Assembly (NCBI GenBank): GCA_944323655.1
Contig: CALUTL010000001.1
Coordinates: 186,001 to 250,000 of the forward strand
Source of the DNA: Candidatus Gastranaerophilales bacterium
Lineage (GTDB): Bacteria > Cyanobacteriota > Vampirovibrionia > Gastranaerophilales > Gastranaerophilaceae
DNA length: 64,000 nucleotides
Reading direction: 5' to 3'
A program made the position numbers and the translations under genes. Numbering within the stretch: the stretch's first letter is position 1; every line of letters starts with the position of its first letter. The notes under the pieces are model-generated. The model was given only the letters and a program-made list of their open reading frames with translations. It had not been told where the DNA came from and searched no databases. Of the stretch, positions 17,826 to 27,100 are shown piece by piece.

Positions 17826-19190
17826 TTATTTTTCTTTTTTATTTTTTCCAGTCCGCTTGTAGAAATCTTCAATGAAGCCGGTATTAAAGTTTCCACTCAT
17901 AAATACAGGATCCTCAATTATATCCTGATGGAACGGAATTGTTGTTTCGATTCCTGTTATGACGTATTCTTTAAGGGCTCTATACATTCTTCTGCGGGCT
18001 TCATTTCTTGTTCTGCCCCAGCAGATAAGTTTACCTATCATACTGTCATAGAATGGCGGGATTTTGTAATCCTGATAAACGTGAGAATCCACTCTTACAC
18101 CAAAACCTCCAGGAGTTACGTAACCTGTAATTTGTCCCGGGTTCGGCATGAAATCTTTTTCGGGATTTTCAGCATTTATACGGCACTCAATAGCATGACC
18201 TCTCAACACGATATCATCTTGAGTAAAGTCAAGCGGTTCGCCTGATGCAACCATAATCTGTTCTCTGACTAAATCTATATTTGAAATCATTTCGGTTACA
18301 CAATGCTCAACTTGAATTCGGGTATTCATTTCCATAAAATACCAGCTTCCGTCATGGTCTAGCAGGAATTCACAAGTTCCGGCGCCTTCGTAATTTATGG
18401 CTTTTGCAGCTCTAACCGCCGCAGCACCCATTTCTTTTCTGGTTGCTTCGTCAATCGCAGGGGACGGAGCTTCCTCTAAAAGCTTCTGGTGACGTCTTTG
18501 GATTGAACAGTCACGTTCTCCCAAGTGAACTACGTTGCCATATTGGTCGCCCAAAATCTGAACTTCAATGTGTCTGGGATTTTCAAGATATTTTTCAGCA
18601 TAAACATCAGGATTGCCGAAGAAATTCTGAGCCTCAGACTGGCAAAGGTTCATATTAACATCAACCTCTTCATCCGAACGGCAAATTCTCATCCCTTTGC
18701 CGCCGCCGCCAGCAGTAGCTTTCAGAATAATCGGATAGCCTGCTTTTTTAGCAAATTCTTTAACTTCCTGAGGAGTCTTCAAAATTCCGGTTCCGGGAGT
18801 TACAGGAACGTTATTCTCAATCATAGTTTTACGGGCAGTGGCCTTATCGCCCATTTTGCGCATAGCTTCTGCTGTCGGCCCGATGAACTTGATTCCGTGT
18901 TTTGCACAAATTTCTGCAAAATCCGCACGCTCCGACATAAATCCGTAACCCGGGTGAATTGCGTCGGCTCCCGCTACAAGTGCCGCTGATATAATCGCCG
19001 GAATACTCAAATAACTTTTTGAGCTTTCCGCAGGCCCGATACAATATGCCTCTGTTGCAAGTCTTACGTGAAGAGAATTTGCATCGGCTTGAGAATATAT
19101 AGCAACTGTCGGAATACCGATTTCTCTGCAAGCTCTTATTATTCTTACCGCAATTTCGCCGCGGTTTGCTATCAACACTTTCTTAAACAT
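17826..19190 (-). CDS. accC: Acetyl-CoA carboxylase, biotin carboxylase subunit
   Basis: Carboxylates biotin on BCCP using ATP and bicarbonate, the first half-reaction of malonyl-CoA synthesis. 454 residues, the usual length. ATP-grasp motifs: [32 protein letters not shown], and [16 protein letters not shown] with the catalytic Glu, Asn and Arg. It follows accB on the same strand after a 95-base gap containing a strong hairpin, so it may be transcribed by readthrough. accA and accD are not in the window. Confidence 0.97.
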   Translation of the reverse strand: MFKKVLIANRGEIAVRIIRACREIGIPTVAIYSQADANSLHVRLATEAYCIGPAESSKSYLSIPAIISAALVAGADAIHPGYGFMSERADFAEICAKHGIKFIGPTAEAMRKMGDKATARKTMIENNVPVTPGTGILKTPQEVKEFAKKAGYPIILKATAGGGGKGMRICRSDEEVDVNMNLCQSEAQNFFGNPDVYAEKYLENPRHIEVQILGDQYGNVVHLGERDCSIQRRHQKLLEEAPSPAIDEATRKEMGAAAVRAAKAINYEGAGTCEFLLDHDGSWYFMEMNTRIQVEHCVTEMISNIDLVREQIMVASGEPLDFTQDDIVLRGHAIECRINAENPEKDFMPNPGQITGYVTPGGFGVRVDSHVYQDYKIPPFYDSMIGKLICWGRTRNEARRRMYRALKEYVITGIETTIPFHQDIIEDPVFMSGNFNTGFIEDFYKRTGKNKKEK

Positions 19191-19241
19191 TTTAATCCCT
19201 TTTCTAAATATTCGAACTTTTATAAAAATTCGATATATAAA

Positions 19242-19273
19242 GAAGTGAAGAATAAAAAATCATTCTTCACTTC
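19242..19273 (-). promoter_or_regulatory. 12-bp hairpin between accB and accC
   Basis: Perfect arms GAAGTGAAGAAT and ATTCTTCACTTC flank a loop of 8 bases. On the minus strand it is followed by TTTATATAT, a weak U-rich tract. It could be an attenuator or an mRNA-stabilising or processing site that sets the AccB:AccC ratio. Confidence 0.65.
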
Positions 19274-19285
19274 ACACTTCTCTTG

Positions 19286-19729
19286 TTATTCTACATACAT
19301 CAAAACCTGACCGAATTCGACAGGCTGACCGTCTTTTACGCAAATTTCGGTAATTGTACCCGAAAATTCCGATTCAATTTCGTTCATAAGCTTCATAGCT
19401 TCAACGATACAAACAACATCCCCCTGCTTAACTGTTTGACCGACTTCAACAAACGGTTTAGCGTCCGGAGAAGGTGCCATATAGAAAGTTCCGACCATCG
19501 GAGAAGTCAAAGGTTTACCTTTTTTAACTTCTTCTTTAGCTTCAGCGGGAGCAGCCTGAGGCTGTGCTGAGGCTACAGGTGCAGGAGCTGCAACTGCAAC
19601 AGGTGCGCCTGTAAACATTTCTTTGCGGATTGTTATAGCTTGATCGCCGTCTTCAAGTGAAATTTCAGTCAACGAATTATCTGCCAAAACCTTCGCAAGT
19701 TTTTCAATATAATCTATTTCAAATTTCAT
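19286..19729 (-). CDS. accB: Biotin carboxyl carrier protein of acetyl-CoA carboxylase
   Basis: 147 residues. The N-terminal helical domain ([15 protein letters not shown]) is joined by an Ala/Pro-rich linker (about 41-68) to the biotinyl domain with [10 protein letters not shown], in which K113 carries biotin. I chose this ATG, 9 codons inside a longer frame, because AAAGG sits just upstream and the protein then starts like other BCCPs. Its position between efp and accC is the arrangement common in Cyanobacteria and Firmicutes. Confidence 0.95.
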   Translation of the reverse strand: MKFEIDYIEKLAKVLADNSLTEISLEDGDQAITIRKEMFTGAPVAVAAPAPVASAQPQAAPAEAKEEVKKGKPLTSPMVGTFYMAPSPDAKPFVEVGQTVKQGDVVCIVEAMKLMNEIESEFSGTITEICVKDGQPVEFGQVLMYVE

Positions 19730-19788
19730 TTTTAGCCTTTCTTTGAGAAGCGACAATTTACAAGAAATCGCCGCACTCGTTACTTAAA

Positions 19789-20346
19789 TTAAACTCTGTC
19801 TAAATATTCGTTACTTCTTGTATCAACTCTTATTACATCGCCGTTTGAAACAAAGAACGGAACGTTTACAACAGCACCGGTTTCAAGTTTAGCAGGTTTT
19901 GTACCGCCTTGAGCAGTGTTTCCTTTTTCTGCCGGAGGGGTATCAACAACTTCCAATTCTACGTGAGCAGGAATATCTACACCGATTATTCTTGAGTCGT
20001 GAAGAAGAACCTGTACGTTCATATTTTCTTTTAAATATTTAAGACCGTCACCGATTTGATCTTCTGTCAAGTGAAGCTGATCATAAGTTTCGTTATCCAT
20101 CATAACGTATTCAGCGCCTTCTTTGTAAAGATATTGCATTTCACGTCTGTCAAGAGTTGCTTTTGCAACTTTTTCGCCTGCACGGAAAGTTTTTTCTACA
20201 ACCTGCCCTGTTTCTACGTTTTTAAGTTTTGATCTAACGAAAGCGGCTCCTTTTCCCGGCTTAACGTGTAAAAATTCAACAACTGACCATAAACCGTTGT
20301 CCAGTTCTAAAGTCAAACCTGTTTTTAAGTCGTTTACTGAAATCAT
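19789..20346 (-). CDS. efp: Translation elongation factor P
   Basis: Relieves ribosome stalling at polyproline. 185 residues with three beta-barrel domains. The tip loop is [12 protein letters not shown] with Lys32; I see no modification enzyme (EpmA/B, EarP) in the window, so its modification state is unknown. The start [10 protein letters not shown] is chosen for its AGGGGAA site; a frame 6 codons longer has none. It is the first gene of the likely efp-accB-accC transcript. Confidence 0.96.
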   Translation of the reverse strand: MISVNDLKTGLTLELDNGLWSVVEFLHVKPGKGAAFVRSKLKNVETGQVVEKTFRAGEKVAKATLDRREMQYLYKEGAEYVMMDNETYDQLHLTEDQIGDGLKYLKENMNVQVLLHDSRIIGVDIPAHVELEVVDTPPAEKGNTAQGGTKPAKLETGAVVNVPFFVSNGDVIRVDTRSNEYLDRV

Positions 20347-20389
20347 ATTATTCCCCTTTTTCAAAGTATAATCATTTACTCTTAAACTG

Positions 20390-20417
20390 ATGATAACATA
20401 AAAGTATTAAACTTCAA
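20390..20417 (-). promoter_or_regulatory. Promoter for efp-accB-accC
   Basis: On the minus strand TTGAAG, 16 bases, then TATCAT lies about 44 bases before the efp ATG. A second -10 like TATACT is closer to the gene. Confidence 0.5.
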
Positions 20418-20473
20418 ATAATTGTAACAATTTTAGGGGTTATATTAACAAAACCTTCCGCGGCGGAGCGGAT

Positions 20474-20695
20474 TTATTTCCGTTTGAGAATAATTTCATA
20501 GCCGAGAATAGTGCAAATCTGCTGAAATTCCGCCAGTTTCAGGCCGTTGCGTTTAATCTTGCACGAAAAAGTGCTTTGCGGAATATCTTCGCCTGCTTTA
20601 TCTTTGAGCATTTCAAGAAGAATTTTTTGAGTAATGTGACCTTTAGCCATGACTAGGCGTAGTATTTCGTCATTATTCCAGTCTGTGATGTTCAT
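20474..20695 (-). CDS. Small HTH-like regulator, leaderless start
   Basis: 73 residues. The run HITQKILLEMLKDK, then STFSCKIKRNGLKLAEF and GYEIIL, looks like a diverged Cro/C1 helix-turn-helix of the small Firmicutes-like type. TTGATA, 16 bases, TATACT, 6 bases, ATG lies upstream with no Shine-Dalgarno site, a clear leaderless layout. It is divergent from the pseudopilin gene at 20805 and shares a control region holding a long palindrome, so autoregulation and control of the pseudopilin are plausible. Confidence 0.75.
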   Translation of the reverse strand: MNITDWNNDEILRLVMAKGHITQKILLEMLKDKAGEDIPQSTFSCKIKRNGLKLAEFQQICTILGYEIILKRK

Positions 20696-20701
20696 ATAAA
20701 A

Positions 20702-20729
20702 AGTATAAAATATTGACTTTTAATATCAA
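20702..20729 (-). promoter_or_regulatory. Promoter of the HTH-like gene
   Basis: TTGATA (20729-20724), a spacer of 16, TATACT (20707-20702), then 6 bases to the ATG. It overlaps the plus-strand promoter of the pseudopilin gene face to face. Confidence 0.7.
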
Positions 20730-20741
20730 CTTATGTAATAT
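20713..20741 (+). promoter_or_regulatory. Promoter of pseudopilin gene
   Basis: TTGACT (20713-20718), a spacer of 17, TAATAT (20736-20741). Transcription should start near 20748, inside the left arm of the adjacent inverted repeat. Confidence 0.65.
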
Positions 20742-20784
20742 TTTATTGAATATATCAATATTATATTTATATATTCAATAAAAT
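20740..20784. repeat. 16-bp perfect inverted repeat in divergent control region
   Basis: Left arm ATTTTATTGAATATAT (20740-20755) and right arm ATATATTCAATAAAAT (20769-20784) are separated by 13 bases. It covers the expected transcription start of the pseudopilin gene. It could be an operator, or form a hairpin in the 5' leader just before the AGGAG site. There is no T tract, so it is not a typical terminator. Confidence 0.7.
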
Positions 20785-20804
20785 TTCATAAGAAAGGAGC
20801 TGTT

Positions 20805-21509
20805 ATGAATTATAAAGCGTTTACTATGGCTGAGGTTTTGATTACCCTTGGAATTCTTGGAGTTGTGATTGCAATGACACTTCCGGCACTTATGTCAAAT
20901 CATCGTAAAAAGATTGCGGAGGTGCGTCTTGCAAAATTCTACAGCACGATTAATCAGGCAATACTCCGTTCAGAGCTTGATAACGGGCCTAAAGAATATT
21001 GGGATAAAGTTCCAAACGGCTTTGTTACCGGTGAAGACGGTAATGCTGATAAGACCCAATCGCTGGTAACTCCTTGGTTTAATAAATATTTAAAACCATA
21101 TCTGTTTGCGCTTAATACAGAAGTGGAAGAAAGAACCGGCGAAGGTAAAATTCTGGTTTACTTTGAAGATGGAAGTTTGCTTCAGATTAGTGGAAGTTCA
21201 TTTATATTTTTTCCTGAGGCAAAAGATTATGATGTAGTTGAAAATGAGTCGGGCTCAACAACCCGGGATACGACTTTTTCAGGAACTAAATATTTTACTT
21301 TTTTCTTTGCTCCTTATGATAAAGATAATAAATATTATTATAAAAAGGGTGTGGAGCCTTATATGTATAACTGGGATGGAACCAGAGAAATGCTTTTAAA
21401 TGGTTATTATGGCTGCTATCAGGCAAATAAACAGGAAAGGGCCTATTGTGCGGCTTTAATTCAGATGAACGGCTGGACTGTGCCTAAAGATTATCCGCTC
21501 AGGTTTTAG
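20805..21509 (+). CDS. Type IV pilin-like/pseudopilin protein
   Basis: 234 residues. Begins MNYKAFTMAEVLITLGILGV, a prepilin signal with the F-T-M-A-E helix start, then a globular domain rich in aromatic residues and a C-terminal CYQANKQERAYCA pair of cysteines. It is homologous at the N-terminus to the protein at 16686-17387, while the remaining parts differ, as is usual for minor pilins. AGGAG precedes ATG. The gene is preceded by a promoter and a 16-bp inverted repeat shared with a divergent HTH-like gene. Confidence 0.88.
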   Translation: MNYKAFTMAEVLITLGILGVVIAMTLPALMSNHRKKIAEVRLAKFYSTINQAILRSELDNGPKEYWDKVPNGFVTGEDGNADKTQSLVTPWFNKYLKPYLFALNTEVEERTGEGKILVYFEDGSLLQISGSSFIFFPEAKDYDVVENESGSTTRDTTFSGTKYFTFFFAPYDKDNKYYYKKGVEPYMYNWDGTREMLLNGYYGCYQANKQERAYCAALIQMNGWTVPKDYPLRF

Positions 21510-21519
21510 TTTTTTGTGC

Positions 21520-21525
21520 TAAGAT
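21520..21525 (+). promoter_or_regulatory. Extended -10 of leaderless rsgA
   Basis: TGC-TAAGAT ends 6 bases before ATG 21532. The gap TACTTT holds no ribosome site. Confidence 0.55.
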
Positions 21526-21531
21526 TACTTT

Positions 21532-22521
21532 ATGCAAGGGCAGATTTATAAAATTCATTCTGATTTTTATTACGTAGATGACGGAGAACAAATTTTCGAA
21601 TGCAAAATCCGAGAAGTTCTCAAAAAACGTAAGGAAAAAATTTTCGTCGGCGACTTTGTAGAATTTGACGGAGGCGTTATTGAAGAAATTCTCCCAAGAA
21701 AAAATTTCATAAGCCGTCCATCCGTTTCAAACATTGATCAGGTTGTTGTCGTTTCTGCGCTTAAAGAGCCTGATTTGAGCTTTTTGCAGCTTAACAGGTA
21801 CATTGCGCTTGCAAAATATTACAAAATTCCTGCGGTTTTATGTTTTAACAAAAGCGATTTGAAATTTGAGAAGAATTTAAAGACAAAAATTCACGATATT
21901 TATGAACCGCTAGGATACAAAATAGTTTACACCTCAGCGACCGAACATAACGGGATTAAAACATTTGAAAAGCTTTTAAAAGACAAAACAAGTGTTCTTT
22001 GCGGAAACTCAGGAGTCGGAAAATCCAGTCTTATCAATGCAATTAATCCTGAACTTAACCTAAGAACAAAATCCGTAAGCGAAAAAACTCAAAGAGGCAC
22101 TCATACAACCCGCCACTCCGAAATTATGAAAATCGGAGAAAACACCCGAATCGTTGACACACCTGGATTCAGCAACGTAAAATTTGATTTTCTGCTTCCG
22201 ACAGAAATCGGCGGGCTTTTTGATGAGATTGCACCGCTTAAGGACGGATGCAAATACCCTGACTGCCTGCACATAAAAGAAGACGGATGCCATGTGCTTG
22301 CAAATATTGATAAAATAGACCAAACAAGATATGAAAGTTATCTTGCCTTCGTCGAAGAAGCGAAATCCTACAAAGAAAAAATTAAATACGAAGGGGTTAA
22401 AACAGAGCATTCGAAAAAACTTGTACATAACAAACAAATCGCAAAAATCAGCACTAAAAAACGAGAAAGCGGAAGAAATACCTTAAAACAAAATCTGAAA
22501 AAATTTGATATTGATGAATAA
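21532..22521 (+). CDS. rsgA: Ribosome small subunit GTPase RsgA
   Basis: Late 30S assembly GTPase. 329 residues: an N-terminal OB fold, a circularly permuted GTPase with NKSD-type G4 (CFNKSDL) before G1 GNSGVGKSS (about 159-167) and G3 DTPGFSN, and a zinc site CKYPDCLHIKEDGC. The C-terminus is basic. There is no Shine-Dalgarno site, and an extended -10 ends 6 bases before ATG, so the transcript is probably leaderless. It starts 22 bases after the pseudopilin gene. Confidence 0.95.
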   Translation: MQGQIYKIHSDFYYVDDGEQIFECKIREVLKKRKEKIFVGDFVEFDGGVIEEILPRKNFISRPSVSNIDQVVVVSALKEPDLSFLQLNRYIALAKYYKIPAVLCFNKSDLKFEKNLKTKIHDIYEPLGYKIVYTSATEHNGIKTFEKLLKDKTSVLCGNSGVGKSSLINAINPELNLRTKSVSEKTQRGTHTTRHSEIMKIGENTRIVDTPGFSNVKFDFLLPTEIGGLFDEIAPLKDGCKYPDCLHIKEDGCHVLANIDKIDQTRYESYLAFVEEAKSYKEKIKYEGVKTEHSKKLVHNKQIAKISTKKRESGRNTLKQNLKKFDIDE

Positions 22522-22558
22522 ATTTTGAAAACGAAGGATGCAAAACGGAGTCAGAATT

Positions 22559-23452
22559 ATGCAGATGAAAGATTACATTGAAATAGTAGACAAAAAGTTA
22601 AATGAATATATTCCGATAACTTACCCTGAAGATATATTCAAATCTATGAGATATACCGTTTTGCTTCCTGGCAAAAGACTTCGCCCGATAATGTGCATTG
22701 AAAGCGCAAAGTTATTTGGTGCAAAGCTTGAAGACACCTTGCCGACAGCTTGTGCAATAGAGATGCTTCACGCTCAAACCTTAATCCATGACGACCTTCC
22801 GTGTATGGACAACGACGATTTCAGAAGAGGCAAGCCTTCCAACCACAAAGTTTTTCCTGAAGCAATTTCGGTTCTTGCAGGCGATGCGCTTTTAACCTTT
22901 GCGCCGCAAATTATTTTAAAAAATTCTAAAAATCTTTCCTCTGAAAAACTTTTGAAAATTATTGACGAATATTTTTATGCCGCAGGCGCATACGGCGTAA
23001 TCGCAGGGCAGGTTGTCGATATCGAAAACGAAAGAAAACAAAACAACGGTTCTGAAATTTCACAAAACGAAAAAGCTGAAATTCTTAAATATCTTCATCT
23101 TCACAAAACCGGTGACCTGTTCAGGCTTTCTGTCAGAACAGGCGCAATAATCGGCGGAGCTGACGAAAAATCAATTGAAGCCTTAACCGCTTTTGCCGAA
23201 AAATTCGGGATAGCATTCCAAATAGCAGACGATATTCTTGATGAGGAAGCAACCTTCGGCGAAATCGGCAAAACCCCCGGCAAAGACAAAGAAGCCGGAA
23301 AACTTACCTATACAACCCTCTTTGGAATTAAAAAAGCAAAAGAAGATTTATCCGAACTTATCAAAGAATGCCGTAAAATTCTCTCGGATAACAACTTTAA
23401 TTCAGAAATTTTTGAAGAAATTTTAATAAAAATCAGCAAACAAGCAGCTTAA
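22559..23452 (+). CDS. ispA: Polyprenyl synthetase (geranyl/farnesyl diphosphate synthase)
   Basis: Condenses isopentenyl diphosphate with allylic diphosphates. 297 residues from ATG 22559, which has a GGAG site; the frame is open back to ATG 22538. Aspartate-rich motifs: first HDDLPCMDNDDFRRG and second QIADDILDEEA, with GKRLRP for diphosphate binding. Two extra residues between the Asp of the first motif (DDLPCMDNDD) fit the bacterial short-chain FPP/GGPP class. The exact chain length cannot be told by eye. Confidence 0.94.
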   Translation: MQMKDYIEIVDKKLNEYIPITYPEDIFKSMRYTVLLPGKRLRPIMCIESAKLFGAKLEDTLPTACAIEMLHAQTLIHDDLPCMDNDDFRRGKPSNHKVFPEAISVLAGDALLTFAPQIILKNSKNLSSEKLLKIIDEYFYAAGAYGVIAGQVVDIENERKQNNGSEISQNEKAEILKYLHLHKTGDLFRLSVRTGAIIGGADEKSIEALTAFAEKFGIAFQIADDILDEEATFGEIGKTPGKDKEAGKLTYTTLFGIKKAKEDLSELIKECRKILSDNNFNSEIFEEILIKISKQAA

Positions 23453-23491
23453 TATAAAAATTTCCCGCAACAATAACTTAAAAATGATAGT

Positions 23492-23519
23492 TTGCAACAT
23501 CTTATGCTTGTGATAAAAT
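23492..23519 (+). promoter_or_regulatory. Promoter for DUF212 gene
   Basis: TTGCAA, a 16-base spacer, TAAAAT; 32 bases before ATG 23552. Confidence 0.55.
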
Positions 23520-23551
23520 AGAAATACGAAATTAAATAGAGAGCAGGATTG

Positions 23552-24016
23552 ATGATACAAAAGATTTTAAATACAGGTTATGAAGCAATAATATCAGGAC
23601 TTGCCGCTGCGTTTTTTGCACAAGTCATAAAGTTTTTTATTTTTACAATCAGATCAAGAAAAATAAATTTTAAAATATTCACAACAACCGGCGGAATGCC
23701 AAGTTCACATTCAGCAGGTGTAATGGGGCTTTCAACATCAGTCGGGCTTATTTCCGGATTCGATTCCGTAATTTTTGCGGTTGCAATAGGATATGCACTT
23801 GTCACAATGTATGATGCCGCAGGCGTCAGACGTGCCGCAGGTAAAACCGCAGCCTGCTTAAATAAAATGATGGATGATTTCTATAAACATAACGTACAGG
23901 CTATCGGCGGAAAATTGAAAGAACTTTTAGGCCACACACCACTTGAAGTAATTGCAGGCGCAATTTTTGGAATCGCATTTTCATACTGTTTTCATCATTA
24001 TTTGATGGGTATGTAA
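23552..24016 (+). CDS. DUF212 (YuiD-like) divergent PAP2 family membrane protein
   Basis: 154 residues with several hydrophobic segments. The signature GGMPSSHSAGVMGLSTSVG and YDAAGVRRAAGKTA are those of DUF212, a family related to acid phosphatases and vanadium haloperoxidases. It may dephosphorylate a lipid phosphate, but no substrate is known. AGGA lies 5 bases before this ATG; a TTG one codon upstream is possible. It has its own promoter. Confidence 0.9.
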   Translation: MIQKILNTGYEAIISGLAAAFFAQVIKFFIFTIRSRKINFKIFTTTGGMPSSHSAGVMGLSTSVGLISGFDSVIFAVAIGYALVTMYDAAGVRRAAGKTAACLNKMMDDFYKHNVQAIGGKLKELLGHTPLEVIAGAIFGIAFSYCFHHYLMGM

Positions 24017-24034
24017 TTCCTTTTTAATTACTAC

Positions 24035-24062
24035 TTGCCTTTTTTTGTTATTCATGTATAAT
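24035..24062 (+). promoter_or_regulatory. Promoter for SNF2 helicase gene
   Basis: TTGCCT, a spacer of 16, TATAAT. The start of transcription is expected near 24069. Confidence 0.6.
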
Positions 24063-24079
24063 ATGAGTATTGAGGGTTT

Positions 24080-24154
24080 ATGGAGGTAATCTTACTTCTA
24101 TATCCGAAGTTTACACCCTTAGAAAAGAAAGAGATACTCCCAAGATTTTCATGA
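24080..24154 (+). CDS. Possible 24-residue leader peptide
   Basis: A short frame (MEVILLLYPKF to PRFS) with GAGGG 4 bases before ATG. Its TGA overlaps the ATG of the helicase gene (ATGA), so the two would be translationally coupled. It could instead be chance, with the helicase starting at an in-frame TTG (24070). Confidence 0.35.
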   Translation: MEVILLLYPKFTPLEKKEILPRFS

Positions 24155-27100
24155 GTGTTGAAGAATTTAATTACAAGTATATAAAAGACCATGCAAGCGC
24201 CGGAAGCTGGAGACGCGGATATGAATACCACCTTAAAGATATGGTATTTGATACTTATCCTGAGAAAAACTTTTACATGGGCAAGGTAAAAGGGAATTTT
24301 CAGGACTTCTACAAAACAGACTTAATCTTCAAAAAAAATAAAGTAGAAGCCCGCTGCAACTGCCCTCTTAAAGAAGAATGGTGCAAGCACGCTGTTGCAG
24401 TTGCTCTTAAAGCTATTGATGAACACGCTTATGAAGATTGGCTTGAGACAAAATTCGGAATAGAACCGAACTTCCCTGATGAAAATACGGCACTCACAGA
24501 AAAGCCTGAAGGAAATTTTATATTCCACTTTAACCCGAAACGTAAGGCAAACTTCTTTTCAGTCCTTGTAATGTCAAGGGAAACAGGAAAAGTCGTAAGA
24601 CAAATTGAACCGATTCTAAGAGCATTGATTGAAGCTCAAAAACAAGATAAAAATTTTGAGCTAAATAATTCCCAAAAGGTTGAAATTGCAATCTTCCAAC
24701 AGCTTTTAACCATTTCAAGACAGGACAAAAAAGCCGGCTGGTATGATATTCCGATTACAAAATTCGGCCCGATGTTTACGCTTCTGTCAAAAGCTGACGA
24801 AGTTCTTGATGAAAAAACAAAAGACCGCCTGAAATTTGTCGATGAAGAATGGAAACTTAAACTTTACGTAAACGCAGGCACTCAAGGAACAATTCTTTTA
24901 TCCCTTGAATGGATAAGACCTGATAAAGATGACGTTATACCTTTTGAAGAGGTTCGATATTTTTCAAGACACCTAAAGTGGGGACGTTATAAAAATCTGA
25001 TTTTCCCGACAAATGTTGCGATCCAAGCACTGCCGCAAAATCTTATCAAATCAAGCTTTACGGATTTAAAAGATTCAGAGGGCGGCAAGTTTATATACGA
25101 AGAACTTCCGCAATTGCAGCAAATTATGGACGTAGAGGTTTCTGAAACAATCAGCAAGCTAATGCTTGAAGAACGCCCGCCTCTAAACATTGTCACAATG
25201 GGAATTGATTACGACCAATCCTTAAAAGCGACTTTGGAATTTGAATATGACGGGGTAAAGGTTCCGTTTTCCAAAAATGCAGAAAAATCACCTTACATTA
25301 CAATCAAAAAACAAGGTGAAGATCTTGTATATTGGATAAAAAGAAATTACCAGCACGAAATCGAAGCTTATCACATGCTTTTAGCCTGCAAATTCGTTCC
25401 TATGCAAACCAATAACCTTGCTTTAGAAAAAGAAAATGCGATTGATTTTTACAATTATTATATTAAACAAGCTGGCGAAGGGTGGAAATTTGAAGAAAAA
25501 GACGATATGAACTTTTTCAAGCTAATGGAGGAACCGTTCAGACTTTGTGCAAAAATCAACTTCAGCGAGGAAGCTTCTGACAGCTTTGACATAACCCTTT
25601 ACGGCCAAGTCGGAGATGAAATAATCTCTTTCAGCGACATTTATGACACAATTCAAAGCGGAGAAAAATACAGCCGAATCAGAAGTTTAGGGTTTGTCGA
25701 GTTTCCGGCGCAGAATATTTACGCAATGATGCGCGCTTTTAACTCGTTTGATGTATTCAGAAACGACGATGACAAATTTACCGTAAAAACATACCGTGCA
25801 GGCTTAATCAACGAACTTAAAAACCTTGATGTTGAGCTTGTTTTGAGTGATGAGTTTGAGGAATTTTGGAAACAAATGTCCTCGTTTTCAACAGCCGAAG
25901 AGATTGAATTGCCCAAAGATATTAACGCAGAATTTCGTGAATATCAAGTTAAGGGTTACGGCTGGCTCTGGTTTATGTATAAATACGGGCTAAACGGAAT
26001 TCTGGCAGACGATATGGGGCTTGGAAAAACCTTGCAGGCGCTTGCAGTTGTACAAAAAGCAAAAGAAGTTGACGGACCTGCGCCGACTCTTGTAATCTGC
26101 CCGACAACAGTTGTTTTCAACTGGGAAGCTGAAATACAGAAATTTGCACCGACATTAAGCTGTCTAAAACTTTCCGGTGTTGACAGAAAAAGCCTTTTTA
26201 AAGAAATTCCGAATTATGATGTCGTAATTACAAGTTATGCGCTTGTAAGACGTGATATTGATAAACTTCAAAAATACGATTTCAGATACATTATTCTTGA
26301 TGAATCTCAAAATATTAAAAACGCACTTTCGCAAACTGCACAAGCGGTTAAGAAATTAAACGGAGATCATAAACTTGCACTATCAGGTACTCCGATAGAA
26401 AACAAGCTTGAAGAATTATGGTCTGTATTTGACTTTTTAATGCCGGGATTTTTGATGAGCGTATCGGAATTCAATTATCGCTATGTCAATCCGATTATGG
26501 AACGAGGCGACAAAACTGTTGAAAAACGGCTTAAACTTCAGATTTATCCGTTTATCTTGCGCCGTATGAAACGTGATGTTGCAAAAGATTTGCCTGATAA
26601 AGTTGAAAACATTGCATACTGTGAGCTTACGGATGAGCAGAAGGACTTCTACTTACAAGTTCTTGATTCAACCAAAGAAGAATTATTCAAATCAATTGAA
26701 CAAAATGGTCTTGAAAAGAGCAGATTGTCCATATTCTCAGCACTTCTCAGATTACGTCAGATTTGCTGTCACCCGAGGCTTTATGATAAAGAAAACGTTA
26801 AACACGTACTTTCATCAGGCAAGTTTGAAAAACTTAAAGTTATGCTTGAAGAAATTATCTCCGAAGGTCACAGGGTTCTTTTGTTCAGCCAGTTTGTAAA
26901 TATGCTTGATATCGTAAAAGCTTGGCTTGAGAGAGAAGGTATTGATTACGAATATTTGACAGGAAAAACAAAAGACCGTCAGGCTGCTGTTGAAAGATTT
27001 AATAACAGTAACATTCCGATATTCTTAATAAGCTTGAAAGCCGGCGGTACAGGCTTGAACCTTACAGGCGCCGATTACGTAATCCATTACGACCCCTGGT

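Noticed and set aside
18525-18989. 154-codon plus-strand frame opposite accC
   Set aside because: Antisense shadow of the accC ATP-grasp region without signals.
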